Assembly (NCBI GenBank): GCA_937868675.1
Contig: CALMNJ010000662.1
Span: forward strand, 1-8,567
DNA: 8,567 bases
Source of the DNA: an uncultured Bacteroidota bacterium
GTDB lineage: Bacteria > Bacteroidota > Bacteroidia > B-17B0 > Aurantibacillaceae
Reading direction: 5' to 3'
Shown: piece by piece, positions 1 to 5,709 of the stretch
Numbering within the stretch: position 1 is the stretch's first letter
Layout: each line of letters starts with the position of its first letter
The notes under the pieces: model-generated
Seen by the model: only the letters and a program-made list of their open reading frames with translations
Databases searched by the model: none
Told to the model about the DNA's origin: nothing
Translations under genes and position numbers: made by a program

Positions 1-104
1 CCCCAGCCGCGCACTTCCTTCCAATACTTTTTTATGCTTTCAATCGTGGTATTGGGTTGCGTGGCGGTGCAATGGATCACGATATGCTGAATGTTTCTTT
101 TCAT
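1..104 (-). CDS. N-acetylmuramoyl-L-alanine amidase, N-terminal fragment (cut by window edge)
   Basis: This is the first 34 residues of a gene that runs off the window at position 1. It starts at an ATG at 104-102, behind an A-rich leader (ATTAAAAAAG). The translation opens MKRNIQHIVIHCTATQPN and continues with IKKYWKEVRGW. The segment IVIHCTAT, a beta strand ending in a zinc-binding His, followed by a helix and a Gly-Trp, is the typical start of Amidase_2/PGRP-type amidases. These cleave the bond between N-acetylmuramic acid and L-alanine in peptidoglycan. The remaining zinc ligands lie outside the window. No signal peptide is visible, so export would need a holin or another route. It follows the peptidoglycan-binding gene by 20 bases and is the last gene visible in the transcription unit. 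The likely role is an endolysin for host release or a virion-associated wall enzyme. The family call is fairly secure; the role is inference. Confidence 0.8.
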   Translation of the reverse strand, partial: MKRNIQHIVIHCTATQPNTTIESIKKYWKEVRGW

Positions 105-124
105 CTTTTTTAATTTTTCATTTA

Positions 125-1066
125 CTAATTGTGTTGTTTGGTGTGCGTGGACTGTACGATAAAAAATTGATTGTCGTTCTGGAACACGGAAAAATTTCCC
201 CGGCGCTTAATCTCCTTGCCGAGTACCATGTTTGCGGGAACATGAACGGCGGTGCGGGGATTTTTCCAAACCTTCGTAGGCCGGGTTGTAACCAGAATGC
301 GCGCGCTTCCCAATCCCGAGAGCGACCATCTGTTTCCATCGTACTTTAATCCCATTGCGGAAAAGGCGAGCTTGATTGCCTGTTTCTGTTTCTCATCGGG
401 AAAGCTGTTGAGAATACCATTCACAAGGGTTTGCCTGACACCGCCTATGCGATAAACTTTGAACGCATTGCTTGCAGCGGTGTAGTCGCTTACACTCTTG
501 AGCGTTTTTAGCAAGGCGAGCGTCTTATTGAAATCCTTGTGGATCGCGGCAGCATACAGCAGTTTGCCTATATCACTTGGGCTTAACGAAGCGGCGGGCT
601 TTTTTTGAACGAGAGAATTAAAAGTTGCCTCGTCGATGCTCGCAGGTAGTCCAGTTTTTGCTAACGCTGCTGCGGTTTCGCTTCCAAAATCCCCATCAGC
701 TCCATACCTCGGCAATATTCCTTGTCCGTACTTCGTTATGAGCGCGACTTGCATGGCTTTTACCATCTCGCCCTTGCTTCCTTTTTTAAGAGGGAAACTG
801 TTATTTGCCGAAGGAGGCGGCGCGGTATTGGTTTTTGGTTGCGACTTCGGCTTTGGAGGCGGGGGTGCATACTCATTCTTCGCGGAAAAGTCGGGTGCAT
901 CCTCTGCGCTTCCATCGCTTTCTGTTTTGTGTTTTTTCCAATACTGCCAGCCGAAATACGAGAGTATTCCCGCACCAGCTAAACCAAAACCGATCAGCAT
1001 GATTTTTTTGGTCTTGCTCTTGGCGGGTGTAGCCGCCTTAGAGTTATTATTTTGATTTTGCTTCAT
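125..1066 (-). CDS. Membrane-anchored peptidoglycan-binding protein with helical and SH3-like C-terminal parts
   Basis: The protein has 313 residues. A basic, Asn/Lys-rich N-terminus is followed by one membrane segment at about 21-43 (IMLIGFGLAGAGILSYFGW). Residues 50-90 are a Pro/Ala/Lys-rich linker. Residues 91-155 resemble a PG_binding_1 domain: LKKGSKGEMVKAMQVAL, then the loop GADGDFGSETAAAL, matching the family pattern of a G-x-x-G-x-x-V-x-x-x-Q helix followed by D-G-x-F-G-x-x-T. Residues 160-235 are a helical module with the flavour of a degenerate annexin-like repeat. Residues 250-306 are beta-rich and look like a small SH3-type fold (RPTKVWKNPRTAVHVP). It starts 3 bases after the stop of the annexin-like gene and shares its layout of N-terminal anchor plus helical repeat. 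The likely role is to attach a membrane-bound complex to the cell wall, in the virion or in lysis. The wall-binding call is well supported by motif; the rest is inference. Confidence 0.7.
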   Translation of the reverse strand: MKQNQNNNSKAATPAKSKTKKIMLIGFGLAGAGILSYFGWQYWKKHKTESDGSAEDAPDFSAKNEYAPPPPKPKSQPKTNTAPPPSANNSFPLKKGSKGEMVKAMQVALITKYGQGILPRYGADGDFGSETAAALAKTGLPASIDEATFNSLVQKKPAASLSPSDIGKLLYAAAIHKDFNKTLALLKTLKSVSDYTAASNAFKVYRIGGVRQTLVNGILNSFPDEKQKQAIKLAFSAMGLKYDGNRWSLSGLGSARILVTTRPTKVWKNPRTAVHVPANMVLGKEIKRRGNFSVFQNDNQFFIVQSTHTKQHN

Positions 1067-1069
1067 GTC

Positions 1070-1756
1070 TTATTTTGGCTTAGAGGTGATGATCTTCATA
1101 TAGTCGGGATATTCCCATACTTCCAGTTCGCTCTTTAAATCGTCAATCAGATTTTTAGAATATTCCTTGTAGTAGGCCACTCCTACTTTGACAAAGGCTC
1201 CTTGCGTTGGAATCTCGGTGAACACAGCCCTGATAGCATCCTCGTCTGTTCCGGGAATGAAAGCATAGGTTTTATCAAAAGCAGCCTTTAATCGCTTTGC
1301 CCAGGCCGTGTATTGATTATTAGTCGGAGCCTGGCCAGCCTTGTCGGGCTTGGAGGCGATGATCTGCAACATCTCATTGTACTCGGTCGCTTCCAACTCC
1401 TCGCTCATGTCCTTGTACATATTGGAATGGTATTCCTTTGAGTAGGCATTAAAAACTTTATTTAGTTCCGCCTTGCTCGTAATGTGCGTAAGAACTGCGC
1501 GAAGTGCTTTTACATCCGTGCCGAAATAGCCGTCATTTTCAAATGCCATCTTGATCTGCTTGGCAATGGTTTCGGGGGTTCCATCTTCAAAGCTTTTCGC
1601 CTGTGCTTTGTCTTCAATTCTATTTTGGATGACGTTTCTTCCCACAAGCACTAAACCCACCGCGCTGGCAATGCCCAATGCGGAGAAGATGAGCTTCTCC
1701 TTCAGGGACATTCCATTGGCGTTTTGCGCCTGCGTATTTTGGTTTGGTTTAGGCAT
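1070..1756 (-). CDS. Membrane-anchored protein with two annexin-like repeats
   Basis: The protein has 228 residues. A polar N-terminus is followed by one membrane helix at about 21-41 (LIFSALGIASAVGLVLVG). The rest is two tandem helical repeats, at about 60-137 and 149-227. They align with each other: FGTDVKALRAVLTHI against PGTDEDAIRAVFTEI, then FNAYSKEYHSNMYKDMSEEL against GVAYYKEYSKNLIDDLKSEL, and both end in (A/T)SKP. The second repeat shows the annexin hallmarks GTDEDAI and YYKEYSKNLIDDLKSEL. In annexins the G-T of this motif and an acidic residue about 40 positions later bind calcium and phospholipid; here acidic residues occur at about 210-212. Annexin-type repeats are best known from eukaryotes, with few bacterial cases reported. 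The ATG lies 9 bases after the preceding stop, and the next gene begins 3 bases downstream. Membrane or wall attachment is an inferred role; calcium binding is not shown. Confidence 0.65.
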   Translation of the reverse strand: MPKPNQNTQAQNANGMSLKEKLIFSALGIASAVGLVLVGRNVIQNRIEDKAQAKSFEDGTPETIAKQIKMAFENDGYFGTDVKALRAVLTHITSKAELNKVFNAYSKEYHSNMYKDMSEELEATEYNEMLQIIASKPDKAGQAPTNNQYTAWAKRLKAAFDKTYAFIPGTDEDAIRAVFTEIPTQGAFVKVGVAYYKEYSKNLIDDLKSELEVWEYPDYMKIITSKPK

Positions 1757-1765
1757 TTTAAAAAC

Positions 1766-1948
1766 TTACACTCCGAGTGCTTTTTTAGCCAAAGCGAGTT
1801 TCGCTGGCTCATTCAATACAACTTGCTTTAATCGCTGTAATTCTTTCGCGGTGAGCTTTGAGCCAAGCACCGTCAGGGCTTCAATTTTTTGCAGAGCTTC
1901 CCTTTCTTCCTTCTCTGCGAAGGAAATTTCATACGTGTACTTCTTCAT
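1766..1948 (-). CDS. Small charged hypothetical protein (60 aa)
   Basis: The ORF encodes 60 residues, MKKYTYEISF followed by mostly helical, charged sequence (AEKEEREALQKIEALTVL, LTAKELQRLKQVVL). It starts 11 bases after the stop of the coiled-coil gene and ends 9 bases before the annexin-like gene, so it fits the operon exactly. There is no membrane segment and no recognisable motif. The N-terminal YTYEISFAEKEE followed by two helices suggests a small soluble partner or adaptor protein. Its function is unknown. It is accepted as real because of its position in the tight gene array and its plausible composition. Confidence 0.6.
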   Translation of the reverse strand: MKKYTYEISFAEKEEREALQKIEALTVLGSKLTAKELQRLKQVVLNEPAKLALAKKALGV

Positions 1949-1959
1949 GTTATTAGTAA

Positions 1960-2847
1960 TTACTGTTGTGTTTCTTCTTCGCTCTCTTCTTCTCCTTCTT
2001 GCAGCAGTTCAAGCACAGGTGTTATCTGAGATTTGTCCTTAGAGAACATATCGAGTATCTCTAAAACTTGTTCGATCTCATTTTCCTGAAAGTGCTTTTG
2101 CATTTCCCTGAACAATAGCAAGAACTCCTGCTCCTGCGGAGACATGACCGGCTCATGGATGGTTGTTTCTTCCTTCTTCTTAAAGGTTACTTCGCTGTTG
2201 GTTTCCGGTTCTGTGTCTGTGCGCTGGTTATCCTGTTCAATTATTCCGGCAAGTCCGGACACGGCGGGAATCTTTTTTAGCAAGTGTGTGTTCCGCCGTA
2301 CTAATCCCTCAACCGCAACGGACAGTACATCTCCCCAATGAACGCCGCCGATCTTGTTGCCATTTGCCTTTGCTGCTTCTACCGCTTCTGCCAGCGTATC
2401 AGCGTATTCTTCGGCTTCTGCAAGCTCGCGTCTTAGCTCTGCGTTTTCTTTTTTCAAACCGGCGATCTCAAGACTTTGGGCATCCTTGTGGATCAGATTT
2501 TCCCGCCATGCTCCCAGGCTGTTGTGGGTGAAAGTTCTTGCCGGAAATCCATTCAGCCCTTGCGTAATGGCATCCTCGCGGTTACGCGCCTTCAGTACAA
2601 AAACGTATTGGTCGTTGCGCGGTGAGAGCGCGGAGTTGTAAATAATGATCTTTATTTGTTCACTGTCGGCAGTCATGTAATCCTCATAACCGTCGAACTC
2701 GCTGGGCTCGTCAGTTCTCGGAACCGCTTTGAGCGCATCCACATAAATCTCATAAGTCTTTGCTTTTCCTTTTTCCGCCATCGTAGCGAGATGCGTTTTG
2801 ATGCGGTCTATTTTCTGCTGGTCGTATGTATCGAATTGTATTGGCAT
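1960..2847 (-). CDS. Coiled-coil protein of unknown function (295 aa)
   Basis: I do not recognise the family. Residues 1-115 form a mixed alpha/beta N-terminal domain (QFDTYDQQKIDRIKTHLA; IKIIIYNSALSPRNDQYVFV). About 122-162 is a clear charged coiled coil (SLEIAGLKKENAELRRELAE). Residues 165-205 contain an amphipathic stretch (WGDVLSVAVEGLVRRNTHLL). A polar linker leads to a C-terminal helical pair (about 233-280, with EIEQVLEILDMFSKDKS) and a very acidic tail (EGEEESEEE). The start lies 2 bases after the stop of the small beta-rich gene. Lying directly downstream of the capsid-like genes, it could be a minor structural protein, a spike base, a scaffold or an assembly factor. None of these can be chosen from sequence. 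The coding call itself is strong. Confidence 0.7.
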   Translation of the reverse strand: MPIQFDTYDQQKIDRIKTHLATMAEKGKAKTYEIYVDALKAVPRTDEPSEFDGYEDYMTADSEQIKIIIYNSALSPRNDQYVFVLKARNREDAITQGLNGFPARTFTHNSLGAWRENLIHKDAQSLEIAGLKKENAELRRELAEAEEYADTLAEAVEAAKANGNKIGGVHWGDVLSVAVEGLVRRNTHLLKKIPAVSGLAGIIEQDNQRTDTEPETNSEVTFKKKEETTIHEPVMSPQEQEFLLLFREMQKHFQENEIEQVLEILDMFSKDKSQITPVLELLQEGEEESEEETQQ

Positions 2848-2849
2848 GT

Positions 2850-3176
2850 TCAGTTAATTGTTTTGTGTTTGGGAATAACCTGGATAAAGCGGACATGATT
2901 GATTGCATCCGCGCTGTTGGTGATCTCAATTAATCCCTGATGTTCATAGGTCTGTTCGTTAGTGTTACTCTCGGATATATCAAAGAGGCCGAAGTCCGAA
3001 ATGACACTTACATCGCTTGATTCCTCCACCAAAATGAAGAACTGGTTATAGGCATCCACCTGTAATTTTTCGCCCGACTGTAAAACAAAGTGGCGAAAGC
3101 GCAGATAATAATTGGCTTCATAACCCAACTCCTTCATGCGACGCGGTATGTATTCTAAGGCTAATGCGGCTGTCAT
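2850..3176 (-). CDS. Small beta-rich protein, candidate minor capsid or vertex protein
   Basis: The protein has 108 residues. After a short N-terminal helix (ALEYIPRRMKELGYE) almost everything is predicted beta strand: NYYLRFRHFVLQSGEKLQV, NQFFILVEE, VSVISDFGLFDIS, HQGLIEITNSA, VRFIQVIPKH. The regular run of about eight short strands fits a single small beta sandwich. Its ATG overlaps the stop of the upstream 192-residue gene as ATGA, so the two are probably translationally coupled, as are the 192- and 127-residue genes. No catalytic motif or membrane segment is seen. By position and fold impression it may be a minor shell, vertex or spike protein. This is inference; the family is not recognised. 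Confidence 0.6.
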   Translation of the reverse strand: MTAALALEYIPRRMKELGYEANYYLRFRHFVLQSGEKLQVDAYNQFFILVEESSDVSVISDFGLFDISESNTNEQTYEHQGLIEITNSADAINHVRFIQVIPKHKTIN

Positions 3177-3751
3177 TTTGCTTCTGTTTTCGGTTCATTA
3201 TTTTCCACTTCAATCCACACGTAGAGATTAACCAGGTAATCAATATTTGCTTTTGTGATCTCTCCGATTCGGTCTCGGTATAGTCCGCTTATCACGGTGC
3301 TGTCAGCATCAACGATTATGTGTTCCTCAAATGATTTTATCTCATGCGTGAATGGCTGCGGTGTCCAAAAGGGAGTTTGCGTGAAGTCTCCCTGAGAAAG
3401 GTTATTATCCATCTGCAAGTGGCCTGCGTAAAAAATATTTGCTTCCTCGCAGCTTTGCAGCTTTAATTCTCCGATAAGAATATTCCTTCTGAAGAATTGA
3501 ACGCCCTTTAGATCGCGGCTCGCAGCGAACATTGCCGCCTCAAGCTTAAAACTATCGGCAGGATAAACAGCCGCTCCTCCGGGACTTCCGATGAAGATGA
3601 CACCGCCGTCTCCTCGTGCGCCCATCCAGAAGCCGCCAAGTTCAATGCCGATGATCTTCTTTGCTGTTTTAGGCAGCTTCACCTGAAAGTGCTTATTCTG
3701 CAAACCCTTTGTAATTCGCAAAGGCGTTATAATAACCTGTTCTTTTCTCAT
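3173..3751 (-). CDS. Beta-rich structural protein related to its 127-aa neighbour (candidate capsid protein)
   Basis: The protein has 192 residues. It is related to the product of the upstream gene (3748-4131). The N-terminal FQVKLPKTAKKIIGIELGG matches TYELDKAIKNIKGVVF in the neighbour. The segment 94-115 (GELKLQSCEEANIFYAGHLQ) matches its TQKLEINKEEYFPENYESKL. The C-terminal YLVNLYVWIEVE matches YRVSLYVDCEME. Between the first two blocks it carries about 40 extra residues rich in Gly (GARGDGGVIFIGSPGGAAVY). The pattern of alternating short strands suggests a jelly-roll type barrel. It overlaps both neighbours by ATGA. Paired related single-barrel shell proteins of different size are known in P23-77-like viruses, which makes a capsid or pseudo-capsomer role plausible. 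No enzyme motif, signal peptide or membrane span is present. Structural function is inferred. Confidence 0.6.
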   Translation of the reverse strand: MRKEQVIITPLRITKGLQNKHFQVKLPKTAKKIIGIELGGFWMGARGDGGVIFIGSPGGAAVYPADSFKLEAAMFAASRDLKGVQFFRRNILIGELKLQSCEEANIFYAGHLQMDNNLSQGDFTQTPFWTPQPFTHEIKSFEEHIIVDADSTVISGLYRDRIGEITKANIDYLVNLYVWIEVENNEPKTEAK

Positions 3752-4131
3752 AGCTGATCCTCCATTTCACAATCCACATAGAGCGACACGCGATAGGGTA
3801 CAAAGGCTGTGCGGCCATCCTCGTTGTCGGTGAAGACAACTTTGATAATGCCATTGCCCGGATTGACATTTCCCAGATCGTAGTAGCGTTTTTTTGGCTC
3901 CACATTTATTCCTGACATGAGCAGTTTGCTCTCGTAGTTTTCAGGGAAATACTCCTCCTTGTTTATCTCCAGCTTTTGCGTGCCACGGTAATACAGCAAA
4001 TCGTCCTTGTCCGATGTGAACACAACTCCTTTGATATTCTTGATAGCTTTATCAAGCTCGTAGGTTTGCGTTACCGTGGACTTAGCGGCTACGACCTGTA
4101 AGTCGAATCTTTTTTTTACTGGCTTTAGCAT
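3748..4131 (-). CDS. Small beta-rich protein (127 aa), candidate capsid protein, related to the 192-aa neighbour
   Basis: The protein has 127 residues and no membrane segment. It has a basic N-terminus (MLKPVKKRFD) followed by beta-type sequence: TQTYELDKAIKNIKGVVFTS, LLYYRGTQKLEIN, IIKVVFTDNEDGRTAFVPYR, VSLYVDCEME. A Pro/Gly-rich turn region (NVNPGNG) precedes the last strands. Its strands align with those of the next gene product, which looks like the same fold with an insertion. It begins after an AAAAAAGAAACC leader, 35 bases beyond the hairpin that follows the presumed major capsid gene, and its stop overlaps the next start (ATGA). The best reading is a second shell protein of a tailless virus. 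A soluble host protein cannot be excluded from sequence alone. Confidence 0.6.
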   Translation of the reverse strand: MLKPVKKRFDLQVVAAKSTVTQTYELDKAIKNIKGVVFTSDKDDLLYYRGTQKLEINKEEYFPENYESKLLMSGINVEPKKRYYDLGNVNPGNGIIKVVFTDNEDGRTAFVPYRVSLYVDCEMEDQL

Positions 4132-4165
4132 GGTTTCTTTTTTTCTTTCGTGTTTTCATAATATA

Positions 4166-4216
4166 TTAGGAAGGGAGAGCGGCTGTCGATGACGACAACA
4201 GCCGCTCTTTTCCTAA
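4166..4216 (-). terminator. Strong hairpin after the presumed major capsid gene (terminator or attenuator)
   Basis: A perfect 11-bp inverted repeat, AGAGCGGCTGT at 4176-4186 against ACAGCCGCTCT at 4198-4208, is flanked by a second arm pair, TTAGGAA (4166-4172) with TTCCTAA (4210-4216). It lies 5 bases past the TAG stop of the capsid-like gene and before the next gene. Read on the minus strand, the stem is followed by a CU/AU-rich tail (CCCTTCCTAATATATTA) rather than a clean U-run. It may therefore be a partial terminator that lowers expression of downstream genes, or an mRNA 3'-end stabiliser. The stem is seen directly; the function is inferred. Confidence 0.7.
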
Positions 4217-4221
4217 CCAGC

Positions 4222-4941
4222 CTACGGCGTGGTGATGGTCCCGTGCAAGCCCACGTAGATGTGAGTCTTCGCATCCAAATTCGCCATCGAGCCTAATTCG
4301 ACGGTACACTCCATCAGGATGTCATCCTGGATGAGGCGCGGGTTGGACAGCTTATAATAACCCAAAGGCATCAGGGTATTATTTGCCGTTTTGAAAACGG
4401 TCATGCTGGTTTCAGGCACGATCACCTTTTTGTTCGCTTTAAGGCTGAACTCGCCTGTGCAGAGTGCAGGGAAATCCTCGATCTTCCCGTAAGAGGCCGC
4501 GATGATGTTATCGGGCGTGAGATCGGCGGGAATACCGGCCAGAACATACACACCGCTTACAAGCAACGCCTGATTCTTGGGAAGGCGAGCTGCGCTCAGG
4601 GAAGACAATCCGATTGTCTTTACATCCTGCGTTTCAAACAGCTTCGTAACCTTTGACGAAACTTTTTTGATGCTGTAAATGATCGTGTCCGCAAGGCGCA
4701 ACTCTCCTTTTGCCAGGCCGTCTTTAATGTTCTGCGGCAACTCGGCAAAATGCTTCTCCATTTCTGCGCGTGATCCTTTGCTTGATGCGCCGGGGTTAGC
4801 GAGCTTGCTCATCATTCGCATACGCTTAATGGGATTCATTCTGCGAAGTGCGCCAAGCAACTCTTCATTTCCTTCGAGGCCGTCAAGTCCCAACAGCGCA
4901 CCTGCGTTGTTGTATTCTTCCACTCCTTCTAATTCTAACAT
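4222..4941 (-). CDS. Candidate major capsid protein, jelly-roll type (239 aa)
   Basis: I chose the ATG at 4941-4939. It has an A-rich leader (AAAAAAAAAGAAACATC), and the longer in-frame extension back to a TTG at 5043 is a Lys-rich run that does not look coded. Residues 1-80 are helical, with a basic patch at 33-46 (RRMNPIKRMRMMSKLAN) suited to nucleic acid or shell contacts. Residues 82-239 look like a beta barrel: LADTIIYSIKKVSSKVTKLF, VKTIGLSSLSAARL, NQALLVSGVYVLAGIP, GEFSLKANKKVIVPETSM, LGYYKLSNPRLIQDDI, ending in THIYVGLHGT. This order of strands, with a late Leu-Gly-Tyr-Tyr/Pro-Arg-Leu-Ile block and a final hydrophobic strand, resembles jelly-roll shell proteins of tailless phages. A strong hairpin right after the stop would suit a highly expressed gene. 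The capsid call is inference; structure prediction would test it. Confidence 0.5.
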   Translation of the reverse strand: MLELEGVEEYNNAGALLGLDGLEGNEELLGALRRMNPIKRMRMMSKLANPGASSKGSRAEMEKHFAELPQNIKDGLAKGELRLADTIIYSIKKVSSKVTKLFETQDVKTIGLSSLSAARLPKNQALLVSGVYVLAGIPADLTPDNIIAASYGKIEDFPALCTGEFSLKANKKVIVPETSMTVFKTANNTLMPLGYYKLSNPRLIQDDILMECTVELGSMANLDAKTHIYVGLHGTITTP

Positions 4942-5092
4942 GATGTTTCTTTTTTTTTGTTTTACTTTTTTTGTTTTTAGTTTCAAAAAGGCGCAGGGCA
5001 TTCCAGTTCCGCCATTTTTCAATAGGGATTTTGCGAACTGCAATAAGTTTTAGGAACTGTGCCGGCCCTACGACCTTCAGGTTTTTAGCGAT
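4883..5092 (-). CDS. Possible small ORF (69 codons) with a non-AUG (ATC) start, coupled to the upstream stop
   Basis: The 150-base gap before the capsid-like gene holds an open frame that starts exactly where a coupled start would be. The stop of the upstream gene reads TGATC (TGA 5094-5092), so the first codon would be ATC at 5092-5090 instead of the ATG of the usual TGATG overlap. The translation is protein-like: AKNLKVVGPAQFLKLIAVRK, then IPIEKWRNWNALRLFE, and then a Lys-rich tail. It runs on through an A9 tract (4958-4950) into the capsid-like gene in another frame, to a TGA at 4885-4883. AUC starts are very rare, so this may instead be a broken gene (ATG to ATC), a sequencing error or chance. 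The A-rich part also serves as leader of the next gene. Confidence 0.25.
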   Translation of the reverse strand: MAKNLKVVGPAQFLKLIAVRKIPIEKWRNWNALRLFETKNKKSKTKKKKHHVRIRRSGRIQQRRCAVGT

Positions 5093-5682
5093 CAGAGAAT
5101 CCTCTCGTCCTCCGTGCCGGATACTTCATCATAAGCACCCGACATCTGCGCTTCATATTGCGAACCGCTTTCCGCAATTTGTCTTTCAATGTTGTCCAAC
5201 GCTCCCATATCCAACGTATCGCTTTGAGGATATTTGAAGTATTGAACATTGCCCATTCCGTTTGTGCCTTCGTCCTTTTGATCTTTAGGCTTGATGATCT
5301 TGTCCAAGAACAGTCGTTGCTTGATGTTTTGTCCGAACGCTTTCATTCGCTCCTTTGCACCATCAAATCCCGACATGCCTGTACCGTTCACCGCGCCCTG
5401 GCCGATCTGGTAGCCTCCCGAAGCCATCATACCTAAGCCGAAACTGGTCGCAAGGGACGACCCCATGTAATGCCCGATCAGCGAAGTGCCGAACCCAACC
5501 AGCAGGGAAGGCTTACCGACAGCAGCACCCGCAATGCCACCTCCGATTGCACCTACCACCAGATCCTTCACCGATTCGATAGCGCTGTTCTTTGCGTTAC
5601 CTTTCGTTTCCAGTTCGCTGGCTATGGCTAACACGCTTGTTTTTTTTGCTTTACTGGCGCGTTTGTTTTTTGTCTTGCTCAT
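5092..5682 (-). CDS. Glycine-rich membrane protein of unknown function (196 aa)
   Basis: The N-terminus is very basic (MSKTKNKRASKAKKTS). Residues about 38-95 are a Gly/Ala-rich hydrophobic block with two or three possible membrane helices of glycine-zipper type (VVGAIGGGIAGAAVG, LLVGFGTSLIGHYMG, FGLGMMASGGYQIGQG). The C-terminal half is soluble, with a basic helix (AKERMKAFGQNIKQRLFLDK), a Gly/Asp stretch and an acidic end (TEDERIL). The start sits behind an A/G-rich leader and 27 bases after the stop of the transglutaminase-like gene. Glycine-zipper segments pack tightly in bilayers and occur in internal membrane proteins and in DNA-delivery proteins of phages. That role is only inferred here; the family is not recognised. 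A whole-genome search for co-occurring capsid genes would be informative. Confidence 0.65.
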   Translation of the reverse strand: MSKTKNKRASKAKKTSVLAIASELETKGNAKNSAIESVKDLVVGAIGGGIAGAAVGKPSLLVGFGTSLIGHYMGSSLATSFGLGMMASGGYQIGQGAVNGTGMSGFDGAKERMKAFGQNIKQRLFLDKIIKPKDQKDEGTNGMGNVQYFKYPQSDTLDMGALDNIERQIAESGSQYEAQMSGAYDEVSGTEDERIL

Positions 5683-5709
5683 TTTTCTTTTCTTTTTTGT
5701 GTTTCTGTT

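Noticed and set aside
636..1055. Plus-strand open frames over the peptidoglycan-binding gene and other genes
   Set aside because: They are antisense shadows with biased composition, and the opposite strand encodes recognisable domains in a continuous operon.
4935..4990. Bacteroidota-type promoter (TTTG, 19 bases, TA) before the capsid-like gene
   Set aside because: A TTTG at 4987-4984 and a TA at 4964-4963 have the right spacing, but the second box reads TAAAACAA instead of TAnnTTTG, and such A/T-rich stretches match by chance.
4222..5043. Longer form of the capsid-like protein starting at a TTG at 5043
   Set aside because: The 34 extra residues come from an A-rich leader and read as a low-complexity Lys run. 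The ATG at 4941 has a leader like those of other genes here and a natural N-terminus.
5092..5105. Programmed +1 frameshift like that of prfB (AGAGG ATT CTC TGA)
   Set aside because: The layout resembles the release factor 2 site, but a +1 shift here gives only two more codons before a TAA, so it would have no purpose.
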